Shown: positions 16,573 to 25,151 of the stretch, piece after piece
Numbering within the stretch: position 1 is the stretch's first letter
Layout: the number at the start of each line of letters is the position of its first letter
DNA from: DASUAS01 sp963720765
GTDB taxonomy: Bacteria > Actinomycetota > Acidimicrobiia > IMCC26256 > DASPTH01
Direction: 5' to 3'
Assembly: GCA_963720765.1 (NCBI GenBank)
Contig: CAVRGS010000003.1
Span: 372,001 to 436,000 of the forward strand
Length of the DNA stretch: 64,000 nucleotides
The notes under the pieces: model-generated
What the model saw: the letters and a program-made list of their open reading frames with translations, nothing else
Databases searched by the model: none
What the model was told of the DNA's origin: nothing
Position numbers and translations under genes: made by a program

Positions 16573-17679
16573 ATGACCGAGCGCATCATCTCCGCCGACT
16601 CGCACCTGGAACTGAAGCCCGAGAAGATCCTGGAGCACCTGCCGCGCCAGCACCACGACGCGTACCTCGGTGCGATGGCGGCGATGCATCAGCGCATCCT
16701 CCAGGGCAAGCCGCAGAAGCAGCTCAAGAACAAGCCCGGGGCCACGCCGACACCCACCGTGGGTCTGCCCACCGAGAAGCCCTGGGAGGCGGCCGGCCGT
16801 CCCGGCGCGTACGACCCGCACGCGCGCCTCGCCGACATGGACACCGACCGCGTCGACGCCGAGGTGCTGTACGCGAGCGCGACCGGTGGGGCCGAGTTCT
16901 ACGAGATGGACGCCGACGCGTGTCTTGCCGCGTTCCAGGCCACCAACGACGCCGCCATCGAGTTCGCGTCGGTCGATCCCACGCGTCTCGTCCCGGTGTA
17001 CATCCTCCCTCTGCACGACATCGAGTGCGCGATGAAGGAGGTGCGGCGCATCGCCAACGAAGGTGCGCGCGCGGTGCAGCTGCCGCTCTACCCGTCAGAC
17101 GTCGCACTCGCGCCGTATTGGGACGCGGTGTACGACCCGCTGTGGTCGTCCATCGAGGACCTCGGCATCCCGATCAGCCAGCACACCGGCGCGAACGAGT
17201 ACCTGTTCGAGCTCATGGACCGCGACCCGACGCCGGCGAAGGGCATCTTCCAGTCGCTGCCGTCGATGTACATGGCGGAGGCGCTCGCGAGCTGGCTGCT
17301 GCCCGGGATCTTCGTGCGCCACCCGCGCCTGCAGGTCGGCTTCGTGGAAGCGGGCCTCGGCTGGTTGCCCTACTTCCTGACCCGGCTCGATCGGATGTCG
17401 GACCGTCACGGGTGGGAGCGGCTGGGCATGGATCTGCCCGAGAAGCCGAGCCACTACTGGCGCCAGAACATGTTCGCCACGTTCGAAGAGGACGAGTTCG
17501 GCGTCGAGCACCGTCACGAGATCGGTGTGGAGACGCTGTTGTGGGCCACCGACTACCCGCATCCGGACTCGACGTGGCCCGAGTCGCAACAGGTGATCCA
17601 CACCCATTTCGACGGCGTGCCGATCGACGAGATGCGGTCGATGGTGGGCGGGAACGCGGCGAGGATCTACCGCTTGTAG
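16573..17679 (+). CDS. Amidohydrolase family 2 protein
   Basis: This 368-residue metal-dependent TIM barrel belongs to the amidohydrolase-2 (ACMSD/gamma-resorcylate-decarboxylase-like) group. The first metal motif is ADSHLE at residues 7-12 (D-x-H, variant of HxH), with SQHTG and LLWATDYPHPDSTWP (metal Asp) further on. Members decarboxylate or hydrolyse aromatic or cyclic acids. AGAAGGAGA lies just before ATG 16573, directly after the SDR stop. It ends overlapping the convergent nitroreductase gene by 13 bases. A second homologue is at 42827. Confidence 0.9.
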   Translation: MTERIISADSHLELKPEKILEHLPRQHHDAYLGAMAAMHQRILQGKPQKQLKNKPGATPTPTVGLPTEKPWEAAGRPGAYDPHARLADMDTDRVDAEVLYASATGGAEFYEMDADACLAAFQATNDAAIEFASVDPTRLVPVYILPLHDIECAMKEVRRIANEGARAVQLPLYPSDVALAPYWDAVYDPLWSSIEDLGIPISQHTGANEYLFELMDRDPTPAKGIFQSLPSMYMAEALASWLLPGIFVRHPRLQVGFVEAGLGWLPYFLTRLDRMSDRHGWERLGMDLPEKPSHYWRQNMFATFEEDEFGVEHRHEIGVETLLWATDYPHPDSTWPESQQVIHTHFDGVPIDEMRSMVGGNAARIYRL

Positions 17680-18791
17680 CCGTTCCAGCGCAGGTGTCCG
17701 GCCGCCGGTTCGCGGGGCGTGACCGCGAAGTCGGTGCCCAGGGTGTACGCGATCGGGAACAGGCCGACCTGCATCCACTCGTCGAACGGGATGTCGAGCA
17801 GCTCGGCCATCTCGCGCTCGCGAAAGAGCGTGAGCGTGGTCCACGCGGAGCCGAGCCCGCGTGAGCGCAAGGCGAGCATGAACGACCAGAGGGTCGGGAT
17901 CACCGAACCCCAGCGGCTGGCCTGCCAGAACACGTCGGTGCGGTCGGCCTGCGCGCCGGGGCCGAGGCCGTCGGTGCGACCGGCGACGATCGGGACGCAC
18001 AACACCGGTACCTCGTGCAGGTGGTCACGCAGGTGGAACACGCTGCGGGCGATGCGCTGCTGCTTCTCGGTCGTGCGATCGACGTTGTCCTCGGGCGCTT
18101 CGGTGCGCGGCCGGTCCATGAATCCCTGCAGGGCGTCCCGGTAGAGATCGGCGATGGCCTGCTTGCGCTCGGCGTCGTCGACGCAGATGAACCTGTACGG
18201 CTGGGTGTTCGAGCCGTTGGGCGCATGCACCGCGACCTCGAGGCACCGTTCGATCACCTCGCGCTCGACCGGGCGCTCGACATCGAGACGCAGCCGCACC
18301 GAAGGCGTCGTCATGAGCAGCTCGTCGGGATCGCGCACCACGAGGTCTCCCTGGAAGAGCTTCTCGTACGCGGCGAGCGTGCCCCAGTGCTCCCACACGC
18401 GGTCGATCAGGCCGTCGTCGTCGAAGCGGAAGAGGAAGCCGTAGAAGTTGGCGTAGTCGCGCCCGCCCAACGTGGTCGCGGTGTAGTGATGCTGGCGGAA
18501 CACGTACGGACCATCGGCGACGGTGTGCACGTCGTGGAAGCGCGCGGTGGTGAGGTCGTAGCGATCGACCTTGCGCCCGGTGATCGGTGTCGGCGACGGT
18601 GCCCGCCCCAGCACGACGCGGCCGATCTCGTCCTTGCCCACGAAGGTCGTCTGGCCGGGTGCGGCGGGGAACTTGCCGATGCCGTTGAACCACTCGCAGT
18701 CGTCGCTCATCAGCGACAGCCGATCGAGCTCGCGCGGCCCGCTGAAGAACTGCTCGACGACCTCGAGGTTGTGTTCCCGATCCGTGCTCAT
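17667..18791 (-). CDS. SnoaL-like domain fused to nitroreductase-family domain
   Basis: This 374-residue protein has two domains. Residues about 5-145 form an NTF2/SnoaL-like fold (LEVVEQFFSG, DCEWFNGIGKF, YANFYGFLFRFDDDGLIDRVWEHW). Residues about 160-374 form an FMN-dependent nitroreductase domain (APNGSNTQPYRF, FWQASRWGSVIPTLW, SRGLGSAWTT). No stop or clear ribosome site separates them. The nitroreductase could reduce enones or aryl substrates, and the SnoaL part could bind a polyketide- or steroid-like ligand. I prefer ATG 18791 over GTG 18815. It is convergent with the amidohydrolase. Confidence 0.85.
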   Translation of the reverse strand: MSTDREHNLEVVEQFFSGPRELDRLSLMSDDCEWFNGIGKFPAAPGQTTFVGKDEIGRVVLGRAPSPTPITGRKVDRYDLTTARFHDVHTVADGPYVFRQHHYTATTLGGRDYANFYGFLFRFDDDGLIDRVWEHWGTLAAYEKLFQGDLVVRDPDELLMTTPSVRLRLDVERPVEREVIERCLEVAVHAPNGSNTQPYRFICVDDAERKQAIADLYRDALQGFMDRPRTEAPEDNVDRTTEKQQRIARSVFHLRDHLHEVPVLCVPIVAGRTDGLGPGAQADRTDVFWQASRWGSVIPTLWSFMLALRSRGLGSAWTTLTLFREREMAELLDIPFDEWMQVGLFPIAYTLGTDFAVTPREPAAGHLRWNGYKR

Positions 18792-18820
18792 GACCGGGAG
18801 TCTGCCTCGCCCCACCAGGC

Positions 18821-18859
18821 TGCGTCAGTTGACGTCCTCGATGGGTGTCACGTGACGCA
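18821..18859. terminator. GCGTCA-family palindrome after the aldehyde dehydrogenase gene
   Basis: TGCGTCA (18821) pairs with TGACGCA (18853), with an inner TTGAC/GTGTCA pairing. It lies 23 bases past the ALDH stop on the minus strand and before the nitroreductase start. The same outer arms recur at 30005 and 46596, so this is one copy of a repeated hairpin, probably a terminator. Confidence 0.5.
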
Positions 18860-18882
18860 ACCTGCGATGTGGCGAGGTGCTG

Positions 18883-20313
18883 TCAGATGGCGAGGCCGAC
18901 GAGTTTGGTGTCGAGGTACTCGTTGATGCCTTCGCGGGCGCCCTCGCTGCCGAGGCCCGACTGCTTCACCCCACCGAACGGCGCCGCCGCCGACGTCGGG
19001 TTGATGTCGTTGACGCCCACCATGCCGAACTTCAACGCCTCGACCGCCTTGAACGCGCGGCTGAGGTTCTGCGTGTACACGTACGACGCGAGCCCGTAGT
19101 CCGTGTCGTTCGCCATCGCGATGGCCTCGTCGTCGTCGTCGAACACGACGACCGGCGCGATCGGACCGAAGGTCTCCTCGCGGTAGATGAGCATGTCGGG
19201 GGTGACGTCGGCGAGCAGCGTCGGCGCGTAGAAGCAGCCGGCGTCGAGACCGTCGGCGGTGAGGCGCTCGCCACCGGTGATCAGACGTGCGCCCTTGTCG
19301 AGGGCGTCGGCGACCTGGCGTTCCATCTTGGCCAGCGCGGCGGCGTCGATCAGGGGACCGACGGTCACGCCGTCGGTGAAGCCGCTGCCGGCCTGCAGCT
19401 TGGCGAAGCGCTCCTCCATGGTGGCCGTGAACTGCTCGGCGATGCCGCGCTGCACGAGCATGCGGTTGGGGCAGATGCACGCCTGGCCGGTGTTGAGGAA
19501 CTTCACCGCGGCCGCGCCCTTCGCCGCGTGCACCGGGTCGGCGTCGTCGAACACGATGAACGGCGCGTGGCCGCCCAGCTCCATGCTGACGCGCTTCACG
19601 CCGGCCGCGGCCTGCTGCGCGATGAGCTTGCCCACCTCGGTGGATCCGGTGAAGGTGATCTTGCGCACGAGCGGGTGCGTCACCAGCTCCTGGCCGACGG
19701 TCTCGGGCTGCGCTGTGGTGACGAGGTTCACGACGCCCGCGGGCAGCTCGATGTCCTCGAAGATCTTGAACACCTCGACCGCGAGCAGCGGCGTCTGCTC
19801 GGCCGGCTTGAGCACGACGGTGCAACCGGCGGCGAGCGCGGGCCCGATCTTGCGGGTGAGCATCGACACCGGGTAGTTCCACGGCGTGATCGCGCCCACG
19901 ACGCCCACGGGCTGGCGCATCACGATGAAGCGCTGGTCGGCGCGCGCCGACGGGATGGTCTCGCCGTAGACCCGCTTGGCCTCCTCGGCGAACCAGAGGA
20001 GGAAGTCGGCGGCGTAGCCCACCTCGTTGCGGGACATGCGGATCGGCTTGCCCTGCTCCTCGGTCATGAGCTTGGCCAGCGCCTCGCGCCGCTCGAGCAT
20101 GAGCTGGTAGGCCTGGTACAGGTACTTCGAGCGCTCGTAGGCGGTGCGCGTCGACCACTCGCCGAACGCTGCGTGCGCAGCCTCGATGGCGGCCTGCATG
20201 TCGGCAACTCCGCCGTCGGCGGCGCGTCCGATCTCGTCTCCCGTGGCCGGGTTCGTCGACGCGAAGGCCGACCCCGACGCCGCGTCCCGCCATTCCCCGT
20301 TGATGTACAGCAT
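18883..20313 (-). CDS. NAD(P)-dependent aldehyde dehydrogenase (succinate-semialdehyde-type)
   Basis: This 476-residue aldehyde dehydrogenase oxidises an aldehyde to its acid. Visible are TPWNYPVSML, KPAEQTPL, the Rossmann FTGSTEVGK, catalytic Glu in MELGGHAPF and Cys in NTGQACICPNR, and the EETFGPIAPV element. It is closest to the GabD/succinate-semialdehyde subgroup by overall motifs. ATG 20313 (MLYINGEW) is the family start. It lies after the alcohol dehydrogenase gene on the same strand; together they could carry an alcohol to the acid. Hairpins flank it at both ends. Confidence 0.93.
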   Translation of the reverse strand: MLYINGEWRDAASGSAFASTNPATGDEIGRAADGGVADMQAAIEAAHAAFGEWSTRTAYERSKYLYQAYQLMLERREALAKLMTEEQGKPIRMSRNEVGYAADFLLWFAEEAKRVYGETIPSARADQRFIVMRQPVGVVGAITPWNYPVSMLTRKIGPALAAGCTVVLKPAEQTPLLAVEVFKIFEDIELPAGVVNLVTTAQPETVGQELVTHPLVRKITFTGSTEVGKLIAQQAAAGVKRVSMELGGHAPFIVFDDADPVHAAKGAAAVKFLNTGQACICPNRMLVQRGIAEQFTATMEERFAKLQAGSGFTDGVTVGPLIDAAALAKMERQVADALDKGARLITGGERLTADGLDAGCFYAPTLLADVTPDMLIYREETFGPIAPVVVFDDDDEAIAMANDTDYGLASYVYTQNLSRAFKAVEALKFGMVGVNDINPTSAAAPFGGVKQSGLGSEGAREGINEYLDTKLVGLAI

Positions 20314-20346
20314 GCTGCCGACGTTACCCGGCGCCCTCCAATTCCG

Positions 20347-20393
20347 TTTTGGCGTGGCTGGTGTGCCGTAGTCGCACACGAGCCACGCCAAAA
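20347..20393. repeat. 47-base intergenic palindrome, first copy of a repeated element
   Basis: Arms TTTTGGCGTGGCT and AGCCACGCCAAAA are perfect. A G-G mismatch and a second perfect arm GTGTGC/GCACAC lead to a 7-base loop. T and A runs at both ends let it act as a terminator in either direction. It starts 3 bases past the alcohol dehydrogenase stop. A second copy with the same layout and about the same sequence is at 57131. Confidence 0.75.
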
Positions 20394-20395
20394 GG

Positions 20396-21460
20396 TCAGG
20401 AGGGGTGGGAGTGCTTGAGACCGACGCGGACGGCGTCGCGGCCGGGGACGCTGCGGGTCAGCAGCGCCATGGCGTCGTCGATGTGGTCGAGGTCGAACAC
20501 CTCGCCGGCCACGACGTCAGCCCGCACCGCGCCCGACTCGATGAGGGCGACGGCCTTCGCCATCGACTCCGGCGTGAAACCTGCGCCACCGAAGAGCTGC
20601 AGGCTCTTCAACACGATGTGGTCGGTCACGAGACCGGGGACCTCCGCGAAGTGCTTCAACCCCGCGAGCAGGATGCGCCCCCCGCTGCGGGCGAGGTCGA
20701 CGGCCATCGGGACGGTCGCGGTCGCGGTGGCGACGTCGAACACCACGTCGGCGCCCAGACCCCGCGTGAGGTCGTACACGAGCGCGTGCGCGTCCTCGAC
20801 GTCGACCCGCACCACGTTCGACGCGCCGATCTCCATCGCCGCGTCGAGGCGCAACCCGTCGTCGGACGTGCCGGTGACGATCACCTGCCGCGGCTGCTTC
20901 GCCAGCACCGCCTCGAGCACCGCGAGCCCCTGGTGGCCGGGGCCCTGCACGACGACGGTCTCCTTCTCGCGCACACCGACGATGTCGACCCAGTGCACCG
21001 CGCTGGCCAGGGGCTCGAACAGCGTGAGGTGCTCGGCCGGCGCTCCGCTCGACATCCGCAGCAGCTCGGTGCCGGGAAGGATCTCCATGTACTCGCCGTA
21101 GCCGCCCCAGAGCCCGACCTCGCCGTCGCCGCGCATGTCGGAGTAGCCGTAGAGGCGCAGCGGTCCCGCCGCCATCAGGATCTCGTTCACCGCCACCCGA
21201 TCGCCCTCGTCCACACCGAGTGCTGCATCGGATGCGAGCTTGACCACCCGCCCGACGGTCTCGTGTCCGGGCACCACGGGGAACACCGACGCGCCCGGCA
21301 CGATCTCGATGCCCTCGTACTGCGCGACGTCGCTGCCGCAGAGCCCGACCGCCTCCACCGCCAGCACGGCGCCCCCGGGCGGGGGGTCGGGCACTGCGAA
21401 CTCGCGCACCTCGTAGTCGTGGTGGCCCAGGAACACCGCGGCGCGGCAGGTCTCGCTCAT
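20396..21460 (-). CDS. Zinc-binding medium-chain alcohol dehydrogenase
   Basis: This 354-residue MDR-family dehydrogenase has catalytic zinc ligands Cys40 (VGLCGSD) and His-Glu (PGHETVGRV), a nucleotide fold (VVQGPGHQGL) and a C-terminal LFGGAGFTPESM. The four-cysteine structural zinc lobe is absent, replaced by a loop rich in Gly and Tyr, as in threonine/sorbitol-like subgroups. It follows the CaiB-type gene by 10 bases, so they are co-transcribed. It probably oxidises an alcohol intermediate of the CoA-linked pathway. Confidence 0.9.
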   Translation of the reverse strand: MSETCRAAVFLGHHDYEVREFAVPDPPPGGAVLAVEAVGLCGSDVAQYEGIEIVPGASVFPVVPGHETVGRVVKLASDAALGVDEGDRVAVNEILMAAGPLRLYGYSDMRGDGEVGLWGGYGEYMEILPGTELLRMSSGAPAEHLTLFEPLASAVHWVDIVGVREKETVVVQGPGHQGLAVLEAVLAKQPRQVIVTGTSDDGLRLDAAMEIGASNVVRVDVEDAHALVYDLTRGLGADVVFDVATATATVPMAVDLARSGGRILLAGLKHFAEVPGLVTDHIVLKSLQLFGGAGFTPESMAKAVALIESGAVRADVVAGEVFDLDHIDDAMALLTRSVPGRDAVRVGLKHSHPS

Positions 21461-21470
21461 GACATCCTCC

Positions 21471-22637
21471 TCAGCCGACGACGCCGTCGCCCCGCAAGCG
21501 AGCGAGTTCGTCGGTGTCGATCCCGATCTCCGCGAGCACCCGTTCGTTGTCGGCGCCCGCCTGTGGCGACGGCTCGCCGATCGACGCCGGCGTGCGGCCG
21601 AAGCGCACCGGCGGCGCCACTTGCACGTGCCCGTTCGCTTCGACGAAGCAGTCGCGCTCGGCGTTGTGCGGATGCGCGGGCGCGTCGATCATGCTCAACA
21701 CCGGCGTGACGCACGCGTCGCGCGTCGCGAACACCGACTCCCACTCGGCGCGCGGGCGCGCTCGGAACGCCTCCTCGAACACCGGCATCAGCGCGGGCCA
21801 CTGCGACCGGTCGTGTTGCGTCGTTGCCAGCGCAGGATCGAAGCCGAGGCCGTCGAGCAGCTCGGCGTAGAACTTCGCCTCGACCGCGCCGACCGCCATG
21901 TACTGGCCGTCGCTGGTCTCGTAGCAGCGATAGAACGGCGCGAAGCCCTGCGGCTGGTTGGCGCCGCGCGCGTCGACCCAGTGGCCGGCGTCGCGCATCG
22001 CGTAGAAGAGCGCCATCAGGGCGAGCGTCCCGTCGGACATCGCCGCCTCGACGACCTGGCCCTGCCCACTCTGGTCGCGTTCGTGCAGCGCGGCGAGCAC
22101 GCCCATCGCCAGCATCATCGCCCCACCACCGAAGTCGCCGACGAGGTTGAGCGGCACCGGCGGTGGTGAGTCGGGTGGCCCCATCGCTTCGAGCGCGCCG
22201 GTGAGCCCGATGTAGTTGATGTCGTGACCGCCGTGGTCGGACAGCGGGCCACCCTGACCCCACCCGGTCATGCGGCCGTAGACGAGCCGCGGGTTGCGAG
22301 CCAGGCACGGGTCGGGACCGACACCGAGCCGTTCGGCCACACCCGGCCGGTAGCCCTCGACCAGGATGTCGGCGCGCTGGACCAGCTCCAGCACGAGCTC
22401 CTGCCCGCGCGGCTGACGGAGGTCGACCGTGAGCGACTCCTGGCCGCGGTAGATCCAGAGGTGCGGCCCGATGGTGCCGTACGCAGGGCCCGGGGGGTCG
22501 ATCCGCACGATGCGCGCGCCCATGTCGGCGAAGAGCATGGCCAACAGCGGGAGCGGTCCGATGCCGCCGAGCTCGAGCACGGTGACCCCGGCGAGTGGCC
22601 CGGACGTCGCGGGCTCAGGTGGCTGCACGGGCGCCAC
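21471..22637 (-). CDS. CaiB/BaiF CoA-transferase family protein (alpha-methylacyl-CoA racemase-like)
   Basis: This single-domain class III CoA-transferase has 388 residues. LAGVTVLELGGIGPLPL, GARIVRIDPPG, TVDLRQPRGQEL, YGRMTGWGQGGPLSDHGGHDINYIGLTG (listed by parts) and FYRCYETSDGQY are those of alpha-methylacyl-CoA racemases, which epimerise the methyl branch of steroid or branched-chain acyl-CoAs. The long upstream frame is Arg-rich, so I start at GTG 22637, where the conserved region begins; GTG 22628 is equally possible. It heads an operon with the alcohol dehydrogenase. Confidence 0.88.
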   Translation of the reverse strand: MAPVQPPEPATSGPLAGVTVLELGGIGPLPLLAMLFADMGARIVRIDPPGPAYGTIGPHLWIYRGQESLTVDLRQPRGQELVLELVQRADILVEGYRPGVAERLGVGPDPCLARNPRLVYGRMTGWGQGGPLSDHGGHDINYIGLTGALEAMGPPDSPPPVPLNLVGDFGGGAMMLAMGVLAALHERDQSGQGQVVEAAMSDGTLALMALFYAMRDAGHWVDARGANQPQGFAPFYRCYETSDGQYMAVGAVEAKFYAELLDGLGFDPALATTQHDRSQWPALMPVFEEAFRARPRAEWESVFATRDACVTPVLSMIDAPAHPHNAERDCFVEANGHVQVAPPVRFGRTPASIGEPSPQAGADNERVLAEIGIDTDELARLRGDGVVG

Positions 22638-22805
22638 AATGCCAGAACCCGCCGATGGATGTCTCCGACCGAGCGTGACTCGGGGTACTGGGGTTTGGCC
22701 TCGATGAGCACGTCCTCGGTGTCGGCGGGCGAGGGGCAAGCGGGTCGAGGCCGATGAACGGGATGGACGGCGGGGCGTCGGCGACCGCCCACGGCTCGCG
22801 CCGCC

Positions 22806-23687
22806 TCAGCCGGGCGGGTGGAGGTGAAAGGCTGTCTCCGCGGTGGTGGCGGAACCCGACGCGGTCACGCGGTAGGTGCCGGCACCGAGCGCGGCCGTGT
22901 ACGTCGTCGTGACCGTGCCGTCGGCGGACGCCGAGTGCGGTGACCCCGTGTACGTGCTGCCGTCGGGCAGCGTGACGACGAAGGTCACGAGCTCTGACGG
23001 CTGCGCGCCGACGAGCGTGAGCCCCACGGCCTCGCGGCCGCCGTCGTCGACCATCGCGGCGTCGATGCGCACCGATGAAGGCGGCGGTATCACGAGCTCC
23101 TGACCCTCGGTGAGGTGGTCGGGATCCTCGAGTCGGTTGGCGGCCACGATGGCGCCGACCGAGGTCTGGAACTGCTTGGCGATCTCCGTCAGCGTGTCGC
23201 CACGCGCGACGCGGTAGGTCGCAGGCGGCGGGGTCGTCGTGGTGGTCACCGACGCGCGCGGGCGCGGGATCGCCCCGCGCCGCTCGGGGGCGCCGACCAG
23301 CGCGCGGAGCATGTTCCAGTCGTCGATGCCGCAGCCGTCGCTGCGGTCGATCGAGACCTTGAGGCGCCGGCGCCCCACGGTGCCGGTGATGCGCGCGCGT
23401 TGTGGACCGCCGTACAGCTCGGTGCACAGCCGTGCGGTGCGGTGTGCCTTCGCGACGTCGGCGAGGACGCCGCTTCGCACGAGTACGCACGCCGGCTCGG
23501 CCGCACGGGCCAGGAAGCCCGTGCCACGTGCGTGACCGCCGCACTCGAGGGTCGCTTCCGAGGGCACGAGGACCGATGAACCGGTTCTGGCTTCGAGCGT
23601 GAGGTGCACCGCGGGGTCAGCCGCCGGGGTTGCACCACCCACCGCGACGATGATCGTGCCGAGGATCGCGACGAACGAGGGCCACAC
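22806..23687 (-). CDS. Secreted protein with SSI-like and LysM domains
   Basis: This 293-residue protein begins with a hydrophobic segment (FVAILGTIIVAVGGATPA). Residues about 27-130 look like a subtilisin-inhibitor (SSI) fold: Cys49, Cys67, Cys88 and Cys119 in the family spacing, with LCTELYGGPQRARITGTV and DGCGIDDWNML. A Thr/Pro hinge leads to one LysM (TYRVARGDTLTEIA...LTEGQELVIPP, about 157-203) and a C-terminal Ig-like region. It probably sits in the cell wall bound to peptidoglycan and may inhibit a protease. The reactive-site loop is not evident, so the inhibitor role is unproven. Confidence 0.75.
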   Translation of the reverse strand: MWPSFVAILGTIIVAVGGATPAADPAVHLTLEARTGSSVLVPSEATLECGGHARGTGFLARAAEPACVLVRSGVLADVAKAHRTARLCTELYGGPQRARITGTVGRRRLKVSIDRSDGCGIDDWNMLRALVGAPERRGAIPRPRASVTTTTTPPPATYRVARGDTLTEIAKQFQTSVGAIVAANRLEDPDHLTEGQELVIPPPSSVRIDAAMVDDGGREAVGLTLVGAQPSELVTFVVTLPDGSTYTGSPHSASADGTVTTTYTAALGAGTYRVTASGSATTAETAFHLHPPG

Positions 23688-23763
23688 GGGTCACGGTATC
23701 GCCGGGGTGTGCCGCCGCGACCGCGGCCTCGCGACCGTTGCGCGAGGTCGGAACGGGACCTGG

Positions 23764-24561
23764 CTACGGTTCGTCGGGGAGGTCGGGCGCCCAGGCGGAA
23801 CCGTTGATGTGACTCCCGCCGTCGACGAACAAGGTGTTGCCGGTGAGATACCGGCAGTCGTCGCTGGCGAGGAACAGCGCGACGGGTGAGATGTCCTCGT
23901 AGGTGTCGCCGATGCGCCCCATCGGGTTGCTGGCGTCGGCCGCCGCGATCAGCTCGGGATGCTCCGCCATCACCTCCTTGAAGGTGAACGACTTCGCGGC
24001 GGGGCAGATCACGTTGAGCACGATGCCGGTGCTCGCCCACTCGCGTGCCGCGGTGCGCGTCGCTGCCCGCAACGCCTCCTTGGCGGTGTTGTACTCGAGC
24101 GTGCCCATGTGCGCGTTCACGCCGTTGAGCGAGCAGATGTTGATGATCCGCCCGTAGCCGTTCGTCTTCATCGTGGGGAACGCGTGTTGCATCGCCCACA
24201 GTGGACCGCGAAATCCGATGGCGAGACCGTGGTCGATGAGGGCGTCGGTCTTGAGCTCGGCGCGGCTGATCTTGCCCCCGCCCCACGCGTTGTTCACGAG
24301 GATGTCGATCGTGCCCCACGCTTCGATGGCGGCATCGATCATCGCTTCGTTGTCGGCCTTGCGTCCGACGTCGGTGCGCACGAACAACGTCTCGGCTCCG
24401 GTCGACGAGGCCAGCTCCTCGGCGGTGGAGCGACCGCGGTCTTCGTCGATCTCGGCGATCACGACACGCGCTCCCTCCTCGGCGAAGCGGCGGGCGATGC
24501 CCTTGCCGATGCCTTCACCACCACCGGTGATCACCGCCACCCGCTGGTCGAGCCGTCCCAT
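23764..24561 (-). CDS. SDR family oxidoreductase
   Basis: This 265-residue classical SDR has TGGGEGIGKGIA, DILVNNAWGGG (instead of NNAG), SLNG, and YNTAK (Tyr/Lys) with CPAAKS after it. Fatty-acid or steroid hydroxyl groups are typical substrates. ATG 24561 is preceded by GAGGGGGA; ATG codons further up lie within a tandem repeat and are unlikely. It is divergent from the MarR gene, which probably controls it. Confidence 0.92.
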   Translation of the reverse strand: MGRLDQRVAVITGGGEGIGKGIARRFAEEGARVVIAEIDEDRGRSTAEELASSTGAETLFVRTDVGRKADNEAMIDAAIEAWGTIDILVNNAWGGGKISRAELKTDALIDHGLAIGFRGPLWAMQHAFPTMKTNGYGRIINICSLNGVNAHMGTLEYNTAKEALRAATRTAAREWASTGIVLNVICPAAKSFTFKEVMAEHPELIAAADASNPMGRIGDTYEDISPVALFLASDDCRYLTGNTLFVDGGSHINGSAWAPDLPDEP

Positions 24562-24592
24562 GTCGTCCCCCTCGGTCGCTGACTCGGTCGCT

Positions 24593-24629
24593 GACATCGT
24601 TCGCCGACATCGTTCGCCGACATCGTTCG
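24593..24629. repeat. Three tandem copies of GACATCGTTCGCC
   Basis: Thirteen-base units at 24593 and 24606 and a shortened third at 24619 lie in the SDR/MarR intergenic space. Two copies of a 12-base CTCGGTCGCTGA unit lie next to them (24571-24594). They could be stacked regulator sites or slipped-strand duplications. Confidence 0.6.
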
Positions 24630-24686
24630 ATCGACAACTAGAGAACAATGTTAAGGATCACGGTGTCGCCGCCGCAAGCGCTGCGG

Positions 24687-24692
24687 TACGCT
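24687..24692 (+). promoter_or_regulatory. -10 box (TACGCT) of the MarR gene
   Basis: TACGCT ends 6 bases before GTG 24699, the spacing of leaderless starts in this window. It decides that start over the ATG at 24648. Confidence 0.45.
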
Positions 24693-24698
24693 CCGCGC

Positions 24699-25151
24699 GT
24701 GCGGCGGGCCGAGGCGCTGGAGCAGATCGAGCGGTCGATGGGCCGCATCGGCCGGGCCGGTTCGAGCGTCATCGCGGCCCGGCGCCGGGCCGACCGCGCC
24801 GGCGTCGACGTGTCGGCCCCGGGCATGGGCATCCTGGGGGTGCTGGAGCGGGGAGGACCACTGAGGGTGTCCGTCGTCGCCCGGCGAGCGGGCATGGTGG
24901 CGCCGCTGGCCAGCCGGGAGCTGCGCCACCTCGAGGCGGAGGGATTCGTCACCCGGGGCGCCGACCGCGCCGACGGGCGTGCGGTGGTGGTGGCGATCAC
25001 CGCCAAGGGCCGCGACGCGTACCGGCGCCTGCGGTCCGCCTCGGTGGCGGCCGCGGCGGACGCCCTGGCGAACTGGAAGGCGAGCGAGCTCACCGAACTG
25101 GCGCGGCTCCTCGCCCGGATGGCCGACGACTTCGGTGCGGCGCGGCTGTGA
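24699..25151 (+). CDS. MarR family transcriptional regulator
   Basis: This 150-residue winged-helix repressor has the recognition region LRVSVVARRAGMVAPLASRELRHLE (given in part), wing DRADGRAVVVAITAKG and a C-terminal dimer helix. MarR proteins usually respond to phenolic or acyl-CoA ligands. I chose GTG 24699 from the -10 spacing; ATG 24648 would add 17 residues. It is divergent from one SDR and overlaps another by GTGA, so it probably regulates both. Confidence 0.85.
   Translation: MRRAEALEQIERSMGRIGRAGSSVIAARRRADRAGVDVSAPGMGILGVLERGGPLRVSVVARRAGMVAPLASRELRHLEAEGFVTRGADRADGRAVVVAITAKGRDAYRRLRSASVAAAADALANWKASELTELARLLARMADDFGAARL

Noticed and set aside
20347..20393. Integron attC site or transposon end for the TTGGCGTGG palindrome
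   Set aside because: No integrase, gene cassette or target duplication is visible. Position right after stops fits a terminator or REP element better.
22638..22805. Possible gene remnant on the minus strand (peptide-like VLIEAKPQYPESRSVGDIH)
   Set aside because: The stretch reads like protein only if one base is shifted, has no clear start or stop before the CaiB gene, and is too short to identify. It may be a decayed gene but I cannot support it.
24593..24629. CRISPR array
   Set aside because: The repeats are directly adjacent without spacers, only 13 bases long, and no cas genes are present.
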